DNA of 64,000 nucleotides from Streptomyces sp. V4I2 (GCF_030817655.1 NZ_JAUSZM010000003.1:372001-436000), one strand, 5' to 3'. Shown: positions 8,709 through 17,622, counted from the stretch's first letter. Numbers and translations: made by a program. The notes: a model not told the origin generated them from the sequence alone.

Positions 8709-9556
8709 CGACTCTGACAGCCGGGGCACTGCTCCCGGTCAAGGTGCGGGCCCGGCGGCCGGTACCGGTGATGGTGGCGGGCGGCTTCCTCGCCCTGGTC
8801 GTGGTGGCGGCCGTCTTCGCGCCCTTGCTCGCGCCGTACGCGCCCGACGCGGTCGATCTGTCCGCCTCGCTCGCCGGGACGAGCCCCGAGCATCTGCTGG
8901 GCACCGACGCCTCGGGACAGGACCTGCTCTCCCGGGCGCTGTACGGAGCCCGGTCGAGCCTGCTCGCTCCCCTGGCCCTGCTGGCGCTGGCCGCACTGCT
9001 CGGCATCACCATGGGCACCGTCGCCGCCTGGTACGGCGGCTGGGTGGACACCCTGTTGTCACGGGTGACGGATGTGATGTACGCCTTCCCGGGCCTGCTG
9101 TTCGTCGTCCTGGTGATCGCGGTGTTCGGCGACGGCCTCACCACCTCGGTCGTGGCCATGGGGCTCGCGTACGCGCCAACCATCGCCCGGTACACGCGCA
9201 GTCTCGCCCTGTCCGAGCGGTCCAAGCCCTACATCGACGCCTATCGGGTCCAGGGCATGGGCGGGGCGCGGATCTGCGTACGTCATCTCGTACCCAACCT
9301 GTCCGGTGCGCTCGTCGGCTACCTCGTGGTGCTGTTCGGCGAGGGACTGATGAGCCTGGCCACGCTCAGCTATCTGGGTTTCGGCGCCGGATCGCCCAGT
9401 ATCGACTGGGGGTTGATGGTGCAGGAGGGCCAGGACGCGGTGGTGCAGGGAGCGCTGCTGCCGGCTCTCGTACCGGGCACGGCCATCGCCGCCGTGGTGG
9501 TGGCCTTCAACATCGTCGGGGTCTGGGTCTCGGACCGGCTGGGCCAAGGAAGGTAA
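8705..9556 (+). CDS. Peptide ABC transporter permease (DppC/OppC type)
   Basis: 283 aa, starting at ATG 8705 inside the stop of the preceding permease. It has the typical DppC layout: an N-terminal helix, the HLLGTDASGQDLLSRALYGARSSL segment, and the EAA-like loop YIDAYRVQGMGGARICVRHLVPNL, which contacts the ATPases. A longer frame upstream of 8705 overlaps dppB-type coding sequence and is discarded. It pairs with the DppB-like subunit to form the membrane channel. Confidence 0.95.
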   Translation: MTTLTAGALLPVKVRARRPVPVMVAGGFLALVVVAAVFAPLLAPYAPDAVDLSASLAGTSPEHLLGTDASGQDLLSRALYGARSSLLAPLALLALAALLGITMGTVAAWYGGWVDTLLSRVTDVMYAFPGLLFVVLVIAVFGDGLTTSVVAMGLAYAPTIARYTRSLALSERSKPYIDAYRVQGMGGARICVRHLVPNLSGALVGYLVVLFGEGLMSLATLSYLGFGAGSPSIDWGLMVQEGQDAVVQGALLPALVPGTAIAAVVVAFNIVGVWVSDRLGQGR

Positions 9557-9562
9557 CCGTCC

Positions 9563-10567
9563 ATGCTGCTGGACATCGAGAATCTCACCCTCCGGCTGCC
9601 CTCCGGGGCCGCCGCCCGGCCCCTGCTCGCCGAGGTGTCGCTGACCGTCGGACGGGGCGAAGTGGTCGGCCTGGTCGGCGAGTCGGGCTCCGGGAAGTCG
9701 ACCACGGCGCGGGCGGTGCTGGGCATGCTGCCCGAGGGCGCGTCGGCCTCCGGCTCCGTGCGGGTGGACGGTGAGGACGTACTCGCCATGGAACCCGGTC
9801 GCCTGCGCGCCCACCGGTCCCGTACCGTCTCCATGGTCTTCCAGGACCCCCGCTCGGCGATGAACCCGGTCCGCCGGATCGGCGACTTCCTCACCGAGCC
9901 GCTCGTACGCGTCCTGGGGCTGCCCAAGCGCAAGGCGGCAGCGAAGGCCGTGGAGCTGCTGGCCGCCGTGGGGCTGCCCGATCCCGAACGCCGGATGCGA
10001 CAGCGCCCGCACGAGCTGTCCGGCGGCATGCTGCAACGGGTGGTGATCGCCGCCGCGCTCGCCACCGACCCCGGCCTCCTGCTCGCCGACGAGGCGACGA
10101 GTGCGCTGGACGCGACCACCCAGGCGGAGGTGCTGGCCCTGCTGCGCGGCCTCCAGGAGGAGCGGCGACAGGCCGGCAGCGGCCTCGGCACGCTGTTCAT
10201 CACGCACGATCTACCGCTCGCCGCCGCCTACTGCGACCGCGTGTACGTGATGTACGCGGGCCGTGTGGTGGAACACCAGCCCGCCCGCGGCCTGTTCGCC
10301 GACCCCCGGCATCCCTACACCCGCGGCCTGCTGGACTGCTCGCCCGCGCTGGGCGACGAGCGCGAACTGCGCCCCATCCCCGGCCGCCCGCCGTCACTGT
10401 CCGACACCTTCACCGGCTGCCCGTTCACCCCGCGCTGCCCGCGCGCCGAGGCGGAGTGCGAGAGCTGGACGCCAGTGACGGTGCCGTTCGGTGGCGCCAG
10501 CGGACCGGCGGACAGTGGATCGGCAGCCTGCCGCCGTCTGGAACTCGTAGCGAGGAGCAGCGCATGA
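9563..10567 (+). CDS. Peptide ABC transporter ATP-binding protein (DppD/OppD type)
   Basis: 334 aa. Walker A GESGSGKSTT, the Q-loop VFQDPRSAMNP, the ABC signature LSGGMLQRV and Walker B LLLADEATSALD are intact, and the switch His is in FITHDLPLA. The C-terminal oligopeptide-transporter extension carries cysteines (CSPALG, GCPFTPRCPRAEAEC, CRRLE), which in related proteins bind an iron-sulfur cluster. It ends in a 4-nt overlap with the second ATPase. Confidence 0.95.
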   Translation: MLLDIENLTLRLPSGAAARPLLAEVSLTVGRGEVVGLVGESGSGKSTTARAVLGMLPEGASASGSVRVDGEDVLAMEPGRLRAHRSRTVSMVFQDPRSAMNPVRRIGDFLTEPLVRVLGLPKRKAAAKAVELLAAVGLPDPERRMRQRPHELSGGMLQRVVIAAALATDPGLLLADEATSALDATTQAEVLALLRGLQEERRQAGSGLGTLFITHDLPLAAAYCDRVYVMYAGRVVEHQPARGLFADPRHPYTRGLLDCSPALGDERELRPIPGRPPSLSDTFTGCPFTPRCPRAEAECESWTPVTVPFGGASGPADSGSAACRRLELVARSSA

Positions 10568-11448
10568 CCAGAGCCGAACCCGCACTCGTCGTACAGGGCC
10601 TGTACAAGAGCTATCCGCTCCCGGGCGGCGGCCGTACTACAGCCGTGGACGACGTCTCGTTCTCCGTGGCGGCCGGCGGTTCGCTGGGCGTCGTCGGTGA
10701 GTCCGGCTCCGGAAAGACCACGGTGGCCCGGATGCTGGTGGGCCTCGTACGGCCGGACGCGGGAACGATCGCCGTGAACGGGCGGGAGCGGACACCCGGG
10801 GAACGCGGCGGCGGAAAGCTGCCCAGGCTGAGTCGGCCGGGAGGGGGCAAGGCGGCACGTCTGCGCCGCGCCCGCGAGATCCAGATCGTCTTCCAGGATC
10901 CGTATGTCTCACTGGACCCCCGCCTGACGGCGCGTCAGTGCCTGCACGGCGCCTTGCGGCTGCACGGCCGCTGCGAGGGCGAGGCCGCCGCGACGCGGGT
11001 CGGCGAACTGCTCGATCAGGTGGGCCTGGGCAAGAGGGAGGCCGATGCCCGGCCCCGTGGACTGTCGGGCGGGCAGCGTCAGCGGCTGGCCATCGCCCGT
11101 GCGCTGGCCGTGGATCCCCAGGTGCTGGTTCTGGACGAGGCGGTGGCGGCGCTGGACGTGTCCATCCAGGCGCAGATCCTCCAGCTTCTCGCCGATATCC
11201 GCCGGGAGACCGGGGTGGCCCTGGTCTTCGTCAGTCACGACCTGGCCGTCGTACGGCACATCACCGACGACACGCTGGTGATGTGCCGCGGCCGCATGGT
11301 CGAGGCCGGCCCGACGGCCCGTGTCCTGGACGCCCCGGCGGACCCGTACACCCGGCTCCTGCTCTCCTCGGTACCACGCGAGGGCTGGGACCCCGCCCAG
11401 ACGGTACGGCTGCGCGGCGAACTCGCCGCAGCGACGCGGGCGGCCTGA
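10564..11448 (+). CDS. Peptide ABC transporter ATP-binding protein (DppF/OppF type)
   Basis: 294 aa from ATG 10564, which overlaps the preceding stop. Walker A GESGSGKTTV, Q-loop VFQDPYVSLDP, signature LSGGQRQRL, Walker B VLVLDEAVAALD and the switch His in FVSHDLAVV are all present. An Arg/Gly-rich insertion (ERTPGERGGGKLPRLSRPGGGK) sits between Walker A and the Q-loop. It is the last gene of the operon; the insertion-sequence region begins about 20 bp downstream. Confidence 0.95.
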   Translation: MTRAEPALVVQGLYKSYPLPGGGRTTAVDDVSFSVAAGGSLGVVGESGSGKTTVARMLVGLVRPDAGTIAVNGRERTPGERGGGKLPRLSRPGGGKAARLRRAREIQIVFQDPYVSLDPRLTARQCLHGALRLHGRCEGEAAATRVGELLDQVGLGKREADARPRGLSGGQRQRLAIARALAVDPQVLVLDEAVAALDVSIQAQILQLLADIRRETGVALVFVSHDLAVVRHITDDTLVMCRGRMVEAGPTARVLDAPADPYTRLLLSSVPREGWDPAQTVRLRGELAAATRAA

Positions 11449-11468
11449 CGTTGCGCTTGCCGGAAATC

Positions 11469-11825
11469 TCATCCGCGCAGTTCACGCGGCATGCTGGTAC
11501 TCGTGGAGGATGCCGCCGAGGCGCTCGTGTTGTCGTATGTCAAGGCCGTGATCTGGTCTGGATCGGTGATCGGCGCGGGTAACGGGTGCAGCGGGCGGGC
11601 GTTCGCAAGGTCCTGGTGTGGCCGATGAGCGTTGTAGAACTGCTCGAACTCCCGTAGCGCGTGAAGCAGGTGCCGCTGGTTCCAGATCAAGGTCCGGTCC
11701 AGCAGTTCGCGTCGGCAGGTCTGCACCCACCGTTCCATGGTCGAGTTCATTCTCGGTAGCCGGACGCCGCTGAGCACGACCTCGATTCCCGCATCGGCAA
11801 GGATGGCGTCGAACAGGGCGGGGTC
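11469..11825 (-). pseudogene. C-terminal half of an IS481-type transposase (rve core)
   Basis: The frame reads PALFDAILADAGIEVVLSGV, then RMNSTMERWVQTCRRELLD and FEQFYNAHRPHQ. This is the last part of the DDE integrase core, with the catalytic Glu in MERWVQ, plus the C-terminal domain of a Streptomyces IS481-like transposase. The missing first part lies on the same strand at 13700-14045, on the far side of the TnpB element. The open frame extends to 11852, but its first codons are element sequence. Confidence 0.85.
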
Positions 11826-11843
11826 GGGAACTGCTGCCGGTTT

Positions 11844-11867
11844 ATTGAGCATGAGTGCCTTCTGGTG
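11844..11867. repeat. Left inverted repeat of TnpB element copy 1 (partner 13664-13687)
   Basis: ATTGAGCATGAGTGCC followed by TTCTGGTG on the left matches, inverted, ACTGAGCGGGAGTGAG followed by TTCTGTTG at 13664-13687. In copy 2 the corresponding pair is at 44806-44829 and 41670-41681 plus 42999-43010. Inverted terminal repeats are not expected for an IS200/IS605-type TnpB element. Confidence 0.65.
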
Positions 11868-12057
11868 AGCGTGAGTGAGTGCCGGTGCTGGATGCGGTTG
11901 TTCCGCTGTGCGTCAGAGGGCTCCCCCTGCCTGGGGTGTGCTGTGGTGTTGGTTCTTCGGGAGGGGAACGGGAGTTCTTGGGTCGAATGGGTGACCTTTG
12001 CGGAGGCTGCTCGTTGACTGCGGTGACGGGGATCTTCGGCCGGGCGGGGGTGAAGGG

Positions 12058-13693
12058 GTGAGCGCACTGCGGAAGGTGACGGCGTCGTTCGTGGTGCCCG
12101 GCCCGGCCGGGGTGGCTGTTCGGGACCGGCTGCGGGTGAGCGAGTCGGATGCGGCGGTCCTCGCCGAGGTCGGGACGTTCCTGGGGTCGCTGGCGGCGGC
12201 GGATCTCGCGGAGCGCTCCCGGCAGGGGGTCGGTGCATGATGCGGCCTCGTGGGCGGTGCGCAAGCGGGCGCTGACCGGGAGGTCGTCGGCGCGCTGGGC
12301 GGGCAGCATCACCAAGGCCACCCATGACCAGTGGGCGCTGGCCCGGCGCGGCCAGGCCACCCACCTGGCCTGGCTGCACAGGCAGATCGCGTCCATTGAG
12401 GCGCGGCTGGCCCGGCCGCTGGGCGCCAGGGCCGACAAGCGGGAAGGCCTGGCGCGCGGCTATGCCTCGCGTGGTGAGTGGCATGGCAAGTCCCGCCGCC
12501 TGCACACCCTGAAGGACCGCCTCGCGGTGGTGGAGGCGGACTGGAAGGCGGGCCGCGTACACGTGGTGCGCGGCGGCAAACGCCTCGCGAACACCCGCCA
12601 CCACCTTGAGGCGGCCGGCCTGGAGGCAGCAGCGTGGCGGGAGCGGTGGCGGGCGGAGCGGATGTTCCTGACCGCCGATGGGGAGTCCGGCAAGCGGTTC
12701 GGCAACGAGACGATTCGCGTCACCGACACCGGACAGATCTCGGTCAAGCTCCCGGCCCCGCTGGTCCACCTGGCCAACGCGCCGCACGGCCGTTACGTCC
12801 TGGACGCGACGGTGGTGTTCCGGCACCGGGGGCAGGAGTGGCGTGACCGGATCACCGCCAACCGGGCGGTGGCCTACCGCATCCACCACGACACCGCGCG
12901 CGGCCGCTGGTATGTGACCGCGTCCTGGCAGCGCGCCGCCGCCCCCGTCCTGCCGCTTCAGGCGGCGCTGGCCCGGGGGATGGTGGGGGTGGACATGAAC
13001 GACGACCACCTCGCCGCCTGGCAGTTGGACGTGCACGGCAACCCGGTCGGCGAACCACAACGGTTCTTCTACGACCTGACCGGCAGTACCGAGCACCGGG
13101 ACGCGCAGATCCGGCACGCCCTGACCCGGCTGCTGCACCACACCCGGCGCTGCGGGACCGCCGCGATCGCCATCGAGGACCTCGACTTCACCGACGGCAC
13201 CAGCCGGGAGAAGCACGGCCGCAACAAACGCTTCCGGCGCCTGCTGTCCCGCTTCCCCACCGCCAGACTCAAGGCCCGGCTGGTGTCGATGGCCGCCGAA
13301 CAGGGAGTGGCGATCGTCGCGGTCGACCCGGCCTACACCAGTCGGTGGGGTGCCCAGCACTGGCAAAAACCCCTGACCACCCCACGACGCAAGACGTCCC
13401 GGCACGATGCGGCCAGCATCGCGGTCGGGCGACGCGCCCTCGGGCACCCGATCCGGCGACGGACGACACCGCCCCACCCCGACCAGAGCGATCGTGGTGG
13501 GCATCGGACCGCCCAGGCCCGACCGGACACCCGCAGGCGTGAGGAACCCCGCCCCCACCTGCCCGGACCACGCACCAGATGCGCGCCGCCCGGTGGTGGA
13601 GCGAAAGCGGGCGACCAGGGTGCCCAACACCGTTCGGGACACCCGGCTGAGCAGCAGTCCTGGCAACAGAACTCACTCCCGCTCAGTCTCTAG
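12058..13693 (+). pseudogene. TnpB-related RNA-guided nuclease-like protein, frameshifted (copy 1)
   Basis: It starts at GTG 12058 (VSALRKV). A one-base insertion near 12225-12233 (CGGCAGGGGGTCGGTG against CGGCAGGGGCTGGTG in copy 2) breaks the frame, which then continues from about 12234. RuvC-like motifs are in order: Asp in GMVGVDMNDDHLA, Glu in AIAIEDLDF and Asp in SRHDAASIA. The usual TnpB zinc ribbon after PAYTS is absent (DPAYTSRWGAQHW). The last 80-90 residues are Arg/Pro-rich and look like translated guide-RNA template rather than a folded domain. Confidence 0.75.
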
Positions 13694-13700
13694 GAACGGT
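13440..13700 (+). ncRNA. Candidate omega-RNA (guide RNA scaffold) at the 3' end of the TnpB element
   Basis: In TnpB systems the guide RNA scaffold comes from the 3' end of tnpB up to the element's right end, and the guide is the flanking host DNA. This stretch follows the RuvC-III motif, encodes only low-complexity residues, and is visually the best conserved part between the two copies (compare 43000-43235 on the minus strand). The flank that would act as guide starts at 13701. No expression evidence is possible here. Confidence 0.35.
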
Positions 13701-14045
13701 ACTTTCCATCCGGTCCCGGATCAGGAACCGCATCCGGCAGCCCGCGTCGTCAAGGTCCATGACCATGTTCTTGGTGGCCTGCGCCACCCACGAGGCGGTC
13801 GGATGGGTGGTTGCGCCGAGGATCCTGATCCGTCGGCTGGCGTGCTCGATCACTGCCAGCACGTACAGTCGCACCCCGAACAAGGTGACTGTTTCGAAGA
13901 AGTCGCAGGCCAGCAGGGCGTCGGCCTGGGAGCCCAGAAAGTCGGCCCAGGTGCTGCAGGCCCGCTCGGGTGCCGGGTCGATCCCGGCCTCTTTCAAGAT
14001 CCCCCAGACCGTGGACGCGGCGACCTTCACGCCCACGCTCAACCG
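13700..14045 (-). pseudogene. Middle part of the interrupted IS481-type transposase
   Basis: The minus-strand frame reads VGVKVAASTVWGILKEAGID, then LLACDFFETVTLFGVRLYVL and MRFLIRDR, which is the first part of the DDE core with the catalytic Asp in ACDFFE. It stops where the TnpB element begins, and a one-base shift seems present at RDR (RDRMES instead of the expected RDRDGK). The N-terminal helix-turn-helix region is missing; upstream of 14045 the sequence no longer matches a transposase. Confidence 0.75.
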
Positions 14046-14737
14046 GCTACACCACTTCGCGGGACACAATCGCAGCCTACAACTGCCCCGCCTCGCACCC
14101 GCCGACCACGACCTGCTCTGGCAACGCCTGACCCTCCGCTGAACCAACACACACCCCTCGCCGCCCCAGCCCTCACAAGACCGGCCAGCACCGGTACCTA
14201 TAGGCGCGCCAACAACCCGTGCAAAAACGGCTGCCCCCCTCAGCTCACTGCGCAGCACCAAACAGCCAGCGCAGCCCACGCATTCTCCGGCGCCGGACAG
14301 TCGACTCTGCGTAAACCTCACCCACGGAACAGACCTACCGCTCAGTACAGTCAGGGACTTGGACGGCAACAATCTGGAGGCGGTCTGACACGTGCCGGAC
14401 TGAGGCCGTTGCCCGGTACCGCCGGCAGTCGGCCGCGGTGGACCAAGGCTCACCGATCCACCGCAGCCGGCCACCTCGACCGGCCACCTCGACGGGCCTG
14501 ATCAGACAGGCGCGTTGTCCTGGGCGGGCCCAGTCGGGGGCCTGGAGGGGTGCGCCGGCACCGCCTGGCGTACGGGCGCCTGTCCTGAGGCATGCCGAGC
14601 TGCTCACGCGCCTGAAGCCTTCGATGTCTGGACCAGGATGTCCGCTTACAGGATCTGGGGATCTACTTCTTGCTCCCCGCGCTCGCGAAGGGTGGGGACC
14701 GGCCTTCTCCTTTGCCATCCGCGCCAGGCGGCGAGCC
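14046..14737. other. Gene-poor stretch between IS remnants
   Basis: No convincing gene. 14046-14142 (+) reads RLHHFAGHNRSLQLPRLAPA and ends WQRLTLR at a stop; it has natural codon use and may be the tail of a lost gene I cannot name. A 13-bp unit CCGGCCACCTCGA is tandemly duplicated at about 14467-14492. Confidence 0.4.
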
Positions 14738-14773
14738 CAGGGGCATTGCATGATCGAGATGTGTCCGGGTTCG

Positions 14774-15976
14774 TCACGTGAGCCCGAGGATCCGTAGGGG
14801 CCGGCGGTAGTCGCGACTTGTGTGGCGGAGGGCGGCAGCGATGTTGGTCTTGCCGTCCTGGCGGAAGACGCTGATGGCGGGGTTCCGCAGGCTGGCCATG
14901 GCGCGGGGCAGTGTGCCGGTACGGATCTTGGAGTCGTCTTCGCGAAGGGTGCGGTCACGCACGTGGTGCAGGAGGTTCTCGATGCCCCAGTGGCCTCTGA
15001 TCCAGGTGGCGAGTTCGGCGCAGGTGGCATCGAAGACGCTCAGGCTCGTGATCAGGTAGACGCGCTCGATGGTCAGTTTGCCCGTGCTCATCTCCCTTCG
15101 CCAACGCACGACTTGGATCGCCTGGCGGGCGCCGGGGTAGTCGAGGTGAGAGAACGCGGCGCCTTTGAGACGGCGGACTTCGTCACGGTGGTGGGCCCGC
15201 TCACGGGCGCGGTGCCCGAGCGGGATGTCCCGCCAGGGCAGCTCTGCGACCTGGGCATACAGGCCGGGATGGTTCTTCTTGACGACAGCCACGTAGTGGG
15301 CACCACGGCCGATCAGATAGGCGCCGTGATCGTGCTGGGTGTGCAGGGCATCGGTGGTCAGCACGGCATTCTCCAGGTCGAGTGGGCCCAACAACGGCTG
15401 GAAGGAGGGGATTTCGTTGCTCTTGGCAGCGATCTGCCGCTGGGCCAGGACCACGCCGTGGTGGTCCATCGCAGCCAGCAGCTGGATCGCGGTGGCAGTC
15501 CTGGTGCGCGAGCCGCGGACCACCTTGCCGTCGACGGCGATCACTCGCCGCACCGTGCGCTTCGCCTCCGGCTGGGACACGAGCGGCGTTCGAGCCTGCA
15601 GATATGCGCAGAGTGCCGCGTCCAGCGCGTCGCCGTCGATGCGGTGCAGCAAACGGCGCACGGTGGCGGCGTGCGGCACGGGCCGGAAACCGGTGAGCGG
15701 GTCGATGGCGAAGCCGAAGGTGCCCAGGACCTGCTGCGGAGCGTCCGTGATCCACTCGCTGATCGCAAGGAGCGAGCGCGCTCCCGTCAGTACTGCTGCG
15801 ACAGCCGCGCACAGCAACGCAGCCGCTGGATATCTCCGCCCGCGGACATCGCGTGGATCGGGCACCCGACTTAGGAAACGACGCAGGTCAACGACCTCGT
15901 CCGGAGCGAACGAAGCCGTCTGGGAACCCAGTTGCTCCAGCGCGGCGGGGATGAACGATGATGTTCGGGCAGGCAC
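14774..15976 (-). CDS. ISAs1-family transposase
   Basis: 400 aa, start GTG ([10 protein letters not shown]). The N-terminal DUF4338-like region ([20 protein letters not shown]) and the DDE core ([24 protein letters not shown], then [21 protein letters not shown] with the catalytic Glu) are complete. The family tail [20 protein letters not shown] is intact. It is likely functional. The start codon lies inside one arm of an inverted repeat, which may limit translation from read-through transcripts. Confidence 0.93.
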   Translation of the reverse strand: MPARTSSFIPAALEQLGSQTASFAPDEVVDLRRFLSRVPDPRDVRGRRYPAAALLCAAVAAVLTGARSLLAISEWITDAPQQVLGTFGFAIDPLTGFRPVPHAATVRRLLHRIDGDALDAALCAYLQARTPLVSQPEAKRTVRRVIAVDGKVVRGSRTRTATAIQLLAAMDHHGVVLAQRQIAAKSNEIPSFQPLLGPLDLENAVLTTDALHTQHDHGAYLIGRGAHYVAVVKKNHPGLYAQVAELPWRDIPLGHRARERAHHRDEVRRLKGAAFSHLDYPGARQAIQVVRWRREMSTGKLTIERVYLITSLSVFDATCAELATWIRGHWGIENLLHHVRDRTLREDDSKIRTGTLPRAMASLRNPAISVFRQDGKTNIAAALRHTSRDYRRPLRILGLT

Positions 15977-16034
15977 GGTCTCGCTCGGTTCTCATGGGTC
16001 TCGACAACCACATGATCACCGGCACCGTGCCTGC
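15969..16034 (-). promoter_or_regulatory. Hairpin covering the ISAs1 element 1 transposase start
   Basis: GCAGGCACGGT (15969-15979) pairs with ACCGTGCCTGC (16024-16034). Inside is a second, bulged stem closing a CTCGACAA loop. ISAs1 element 2 has the same two-tier layout and a TCGACAA loop with different stem sequences (62717-62771), which supports a selected structure. Confidence 0.55.
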
Positions 16035-16083
16035 TCTGCTGTTCGGGTTCCCCTGCCACACAACGGACATGACGCCACGTCAA

Positions 16084-16620
16084 TCACAAGACCAGCGAAC
16101 CGGACGAATCCTGTTCACGCAACGCCCCTGGCCACGTCTCCTTGATCCACGTGGCCACGGCGTCCTCGTCGCGTTCGGCGGCCCGGCGCGCCGGGGCCTG
16201 CACCGTCCAGCCCATCTGGTACAGGATGCGCCAGGTCTGCGCCGCACTGAAGCGGACATGGAAGCGCCTCGCGATCACCATGGCGATGCGGTCCAGCGTC
16301 CACCGCTGGTCCTCCACCCAACCGTGCGCGGCCGGCCCCTTCTCCAACTCCGTGGCCAGCCACTCCCGCCAGATGGGCTTCATCCGGGAGGGCTGCCCCG
16401 ACGGCCCCTTGGACCGCAGCGCCTCCACACCGCCCTCACGCCAGCGGGCATGCCAGGCGTAAGCGGACTTACGAGAGACCCGTAACCGCCGCGCGACCTG
16501 CGGCGGCGCCACCCCTTGCGTGAATAACTCGGCGGCCTCGAACCGCACTTGCTCCCGCTGAGTCCGCTGCTTCGCGGTCAGGCCACCCCCATCGGGATAC
16601 CGCATGACACCGGGATACAC
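16084..16620 (-). pseudogene. N-terminal ORF of an IS630-family transposase, truncated
   Basis: 178 aa. It has the IS630 helix-turn-helix region (AAELFTQGVAPPQVARRLRV, then SRKSAYAWHARWREGGVEAL) and the linker QRWTLDRIAMVIARRFHVRF, and ends DEDAVATWIKETWPGALREQ followed by unrelated residues. The DDE catalytic half normally supplied after this point is missing, so the element was cut next to the ISAs1 insertion. Confidence 0.8.
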
Positions 16621-16798
16621 CCACCGGCGAGATCACGGTCACCCTAGGACGGAAACCTCAGTAGCGGTAGTTGGTTCCGTAAGAAGTGAGCCGAACATGA
16701 CGGAGAAACGACGCAGGAGTGATACCAGAGACGTCAGTGACCACTGAGCTTCTTCGAGTTGGCCACCAAACAGGTGACGGTCCATGCAGCGCAACGAG

Positions 16799-16860
16799 CG
16801 AGGCCCCCGGGCTGTTGATCGAGGTGTCTGACGTCTCAACCACGCTGCTCGGGGGCCTCG
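16799..16860 (+). promoter_or_regulatory. Hairpin directly upstream of the IS5-type transposase start
   Basis: CGAGGCCCCCG (16799-16809) and CGGGGGCCTCG (16850-16860) form an 11-bp perfect stem that ends at the base before the TTG start at 16861. The likely role is to limit transposase translation from external transcripts, as known for several IS elements; here it is inference. Confidence 0.5.
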
Positions 16861-17610
16861 TTGGTCATCTATCCTGCCGGACTCGACCTGCCCCATGCAC
16901 TCGTGGAATGGGTAACCATGCTCGCCGTCACCCGCGAGGGTGACCGGCGCTGCAAGCTCCGCCCGTCCCAGCGCGCGATGGTGGCAGTGGTGTACCTGCG
17001 CGAACACACCACCCTGGCGAAGATCGCTGCCGGGTTCGGGATCAGCGAGTCCACCGCCCACGCCTACACCAGCGCGGTCATCCACCTGCTCGCCGAACGC
17101 GCGCCGGTCCTGCTGAAGGTCCTGCGCGAGGCCGATGCGGACTTCGCCCTGCTGGACGGCACGCTCGCCGAGTGCGACCGGGTCGGCGACGGACGGGCCG
17201 ACTACTCGGCCAAACACCGCCGGCACGGGGTGAACCTGCAGGTGGTCACGGATCCGGGCGGCCGGCTGCTGTGGCTCTCGCCCGCCCTGCCGGGCCGCAC
17301 TCACGACCTGACCGCTGCTCGCACCCACCGGATCATCCGCATCTGTGAGCGCCAGGGCATCCCCATCCTGGCCGATCTCGCCTACCAGGGTGGCGGTCCC
17401 TGGGTGAGTACCGGCATCAAGCGCAAGCCCCTGCAGGAACTCGCCCAGACCGAGAAGACCGTCAACCGGGCGCTGTCCGTGGCACGGGCACCGGTCGAGC
17501 GCGGTGTTGCGCGGCTGAAGTCCTGGCGCATCTTCCTCAGATCCCGGTGCAGTCCCAACCGCATGACGTCAAACGCCAAAGCCGTCCTCACCCTGGAGCG
17601 GCAACGCTGA
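16861..17610 (+). CDS. IS5-family DDE transposase (HARBI1-like)
   Basis: 249 aa from TTG 16861. The helix-turn-helix region ([20 protein letters not shown]) is followed by a DDE domain: first Asp in [14 protein letters not shown], second in [16 protein letters not shown], and a Glu in [17 protein letters not shown]. Near the end the usual R-W-R-I-L tail is altered to [11 protein letters not shown], which suggests minor decay, but the frame is intact. Confidence 0.85.
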   Translation: MVIYPAGLDLPHALVEWVTMLAVTREGDRRCKLRPSQRAMVAVVYLREHTTLAKIAAGFGISESTAHAYTSAVIHLLAERAPVLLKVLREADADFALLDGTLAECDRVGDGRADYSAKHRRHGVNLQVVTDPGGRLLWLSPALPGRTHDLTAARTHRIIRICERQGIPILADLAYQGGGPWVSTGIKRKPLQELAQTEKTVNRALSVARAPVERGVARLKSWRIFLRSRCSPNRMTSNAKAVLTLERQR

Positions 17611-17622
17611 AGAAGCTCACTG

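Larger units (their letters stand above)
11826..13700 (+). mobile_element. TnpB element, copy 1 (about 1.87 kb), inserted in an IS481-type transposase gene
   Basis: The boundaries come from comparison with copy 2 (41657-44847). Shared sequence begins at GGGAACTGCTGCCGG (11826) and ends at GGAACGG(T) (about 13700). Both copies measure 1.87 kb once the IS110 element nested in copy 2 is removed. Imperfect 24-bp inverted repeats lie just inside the ends at 11844-11867 and 13664-13687. The only gene is tnpB-like; no TnpA transposase is present, so movement would need help in trans. No target duplication is visible. Confidence 0.8.
14738..16055 (-). mobile_element. ISAs1-family insertion sequence (element 1)
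   Basis: It contains one intact transposase. The proposed ends begin CAGGGG on both sides (14738 on the plus strand, 16055 on the minus), matching the CAGGG ends of element 2 at 61517-62860. No flanking target duplication is visible, so the ends are tentative. An 11-bp inverted repeat brackets the transposase start (15969-15979 and 16024-16034). Confidence 0.6.
16746..17618 (+). mobile_element. IS5-family (ISL2/IS1031-like group) insertion sequence
   Basis: About 873 bp, bounded by the inverted repeat GAGCTTCTTC (16746-16755) and GAAGAAGCTC (17609-17618), with partial matching inward (GAGTTGGCC against CAGCGTTGCC). It carries one transposase frame. The group assignment rests on the transposase; the ends may extend a few bases further. 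Confidence 0.7.

Noticed and set aside
11816..11830. Shared TAM upstream of both TnpB elements
   Set aside because: The flanks GGGGTC and GGGGCT do not give a common motif, so a TnpB-type target motif could not be supported.
11747..13666. 639-aa minus-strand frame across TnpB copy 1
   Set aside because: Overlaps the RuvC-motif-bearing frame and is Pro/Gly/Arg-rich; similar antisense frames appear in copy 2.
14467..14492. Possible repeat array (two 13-bp units CCGGCCACCTCGA)
   Set aside because: Only two units with no spacers; not CRISPR-like.
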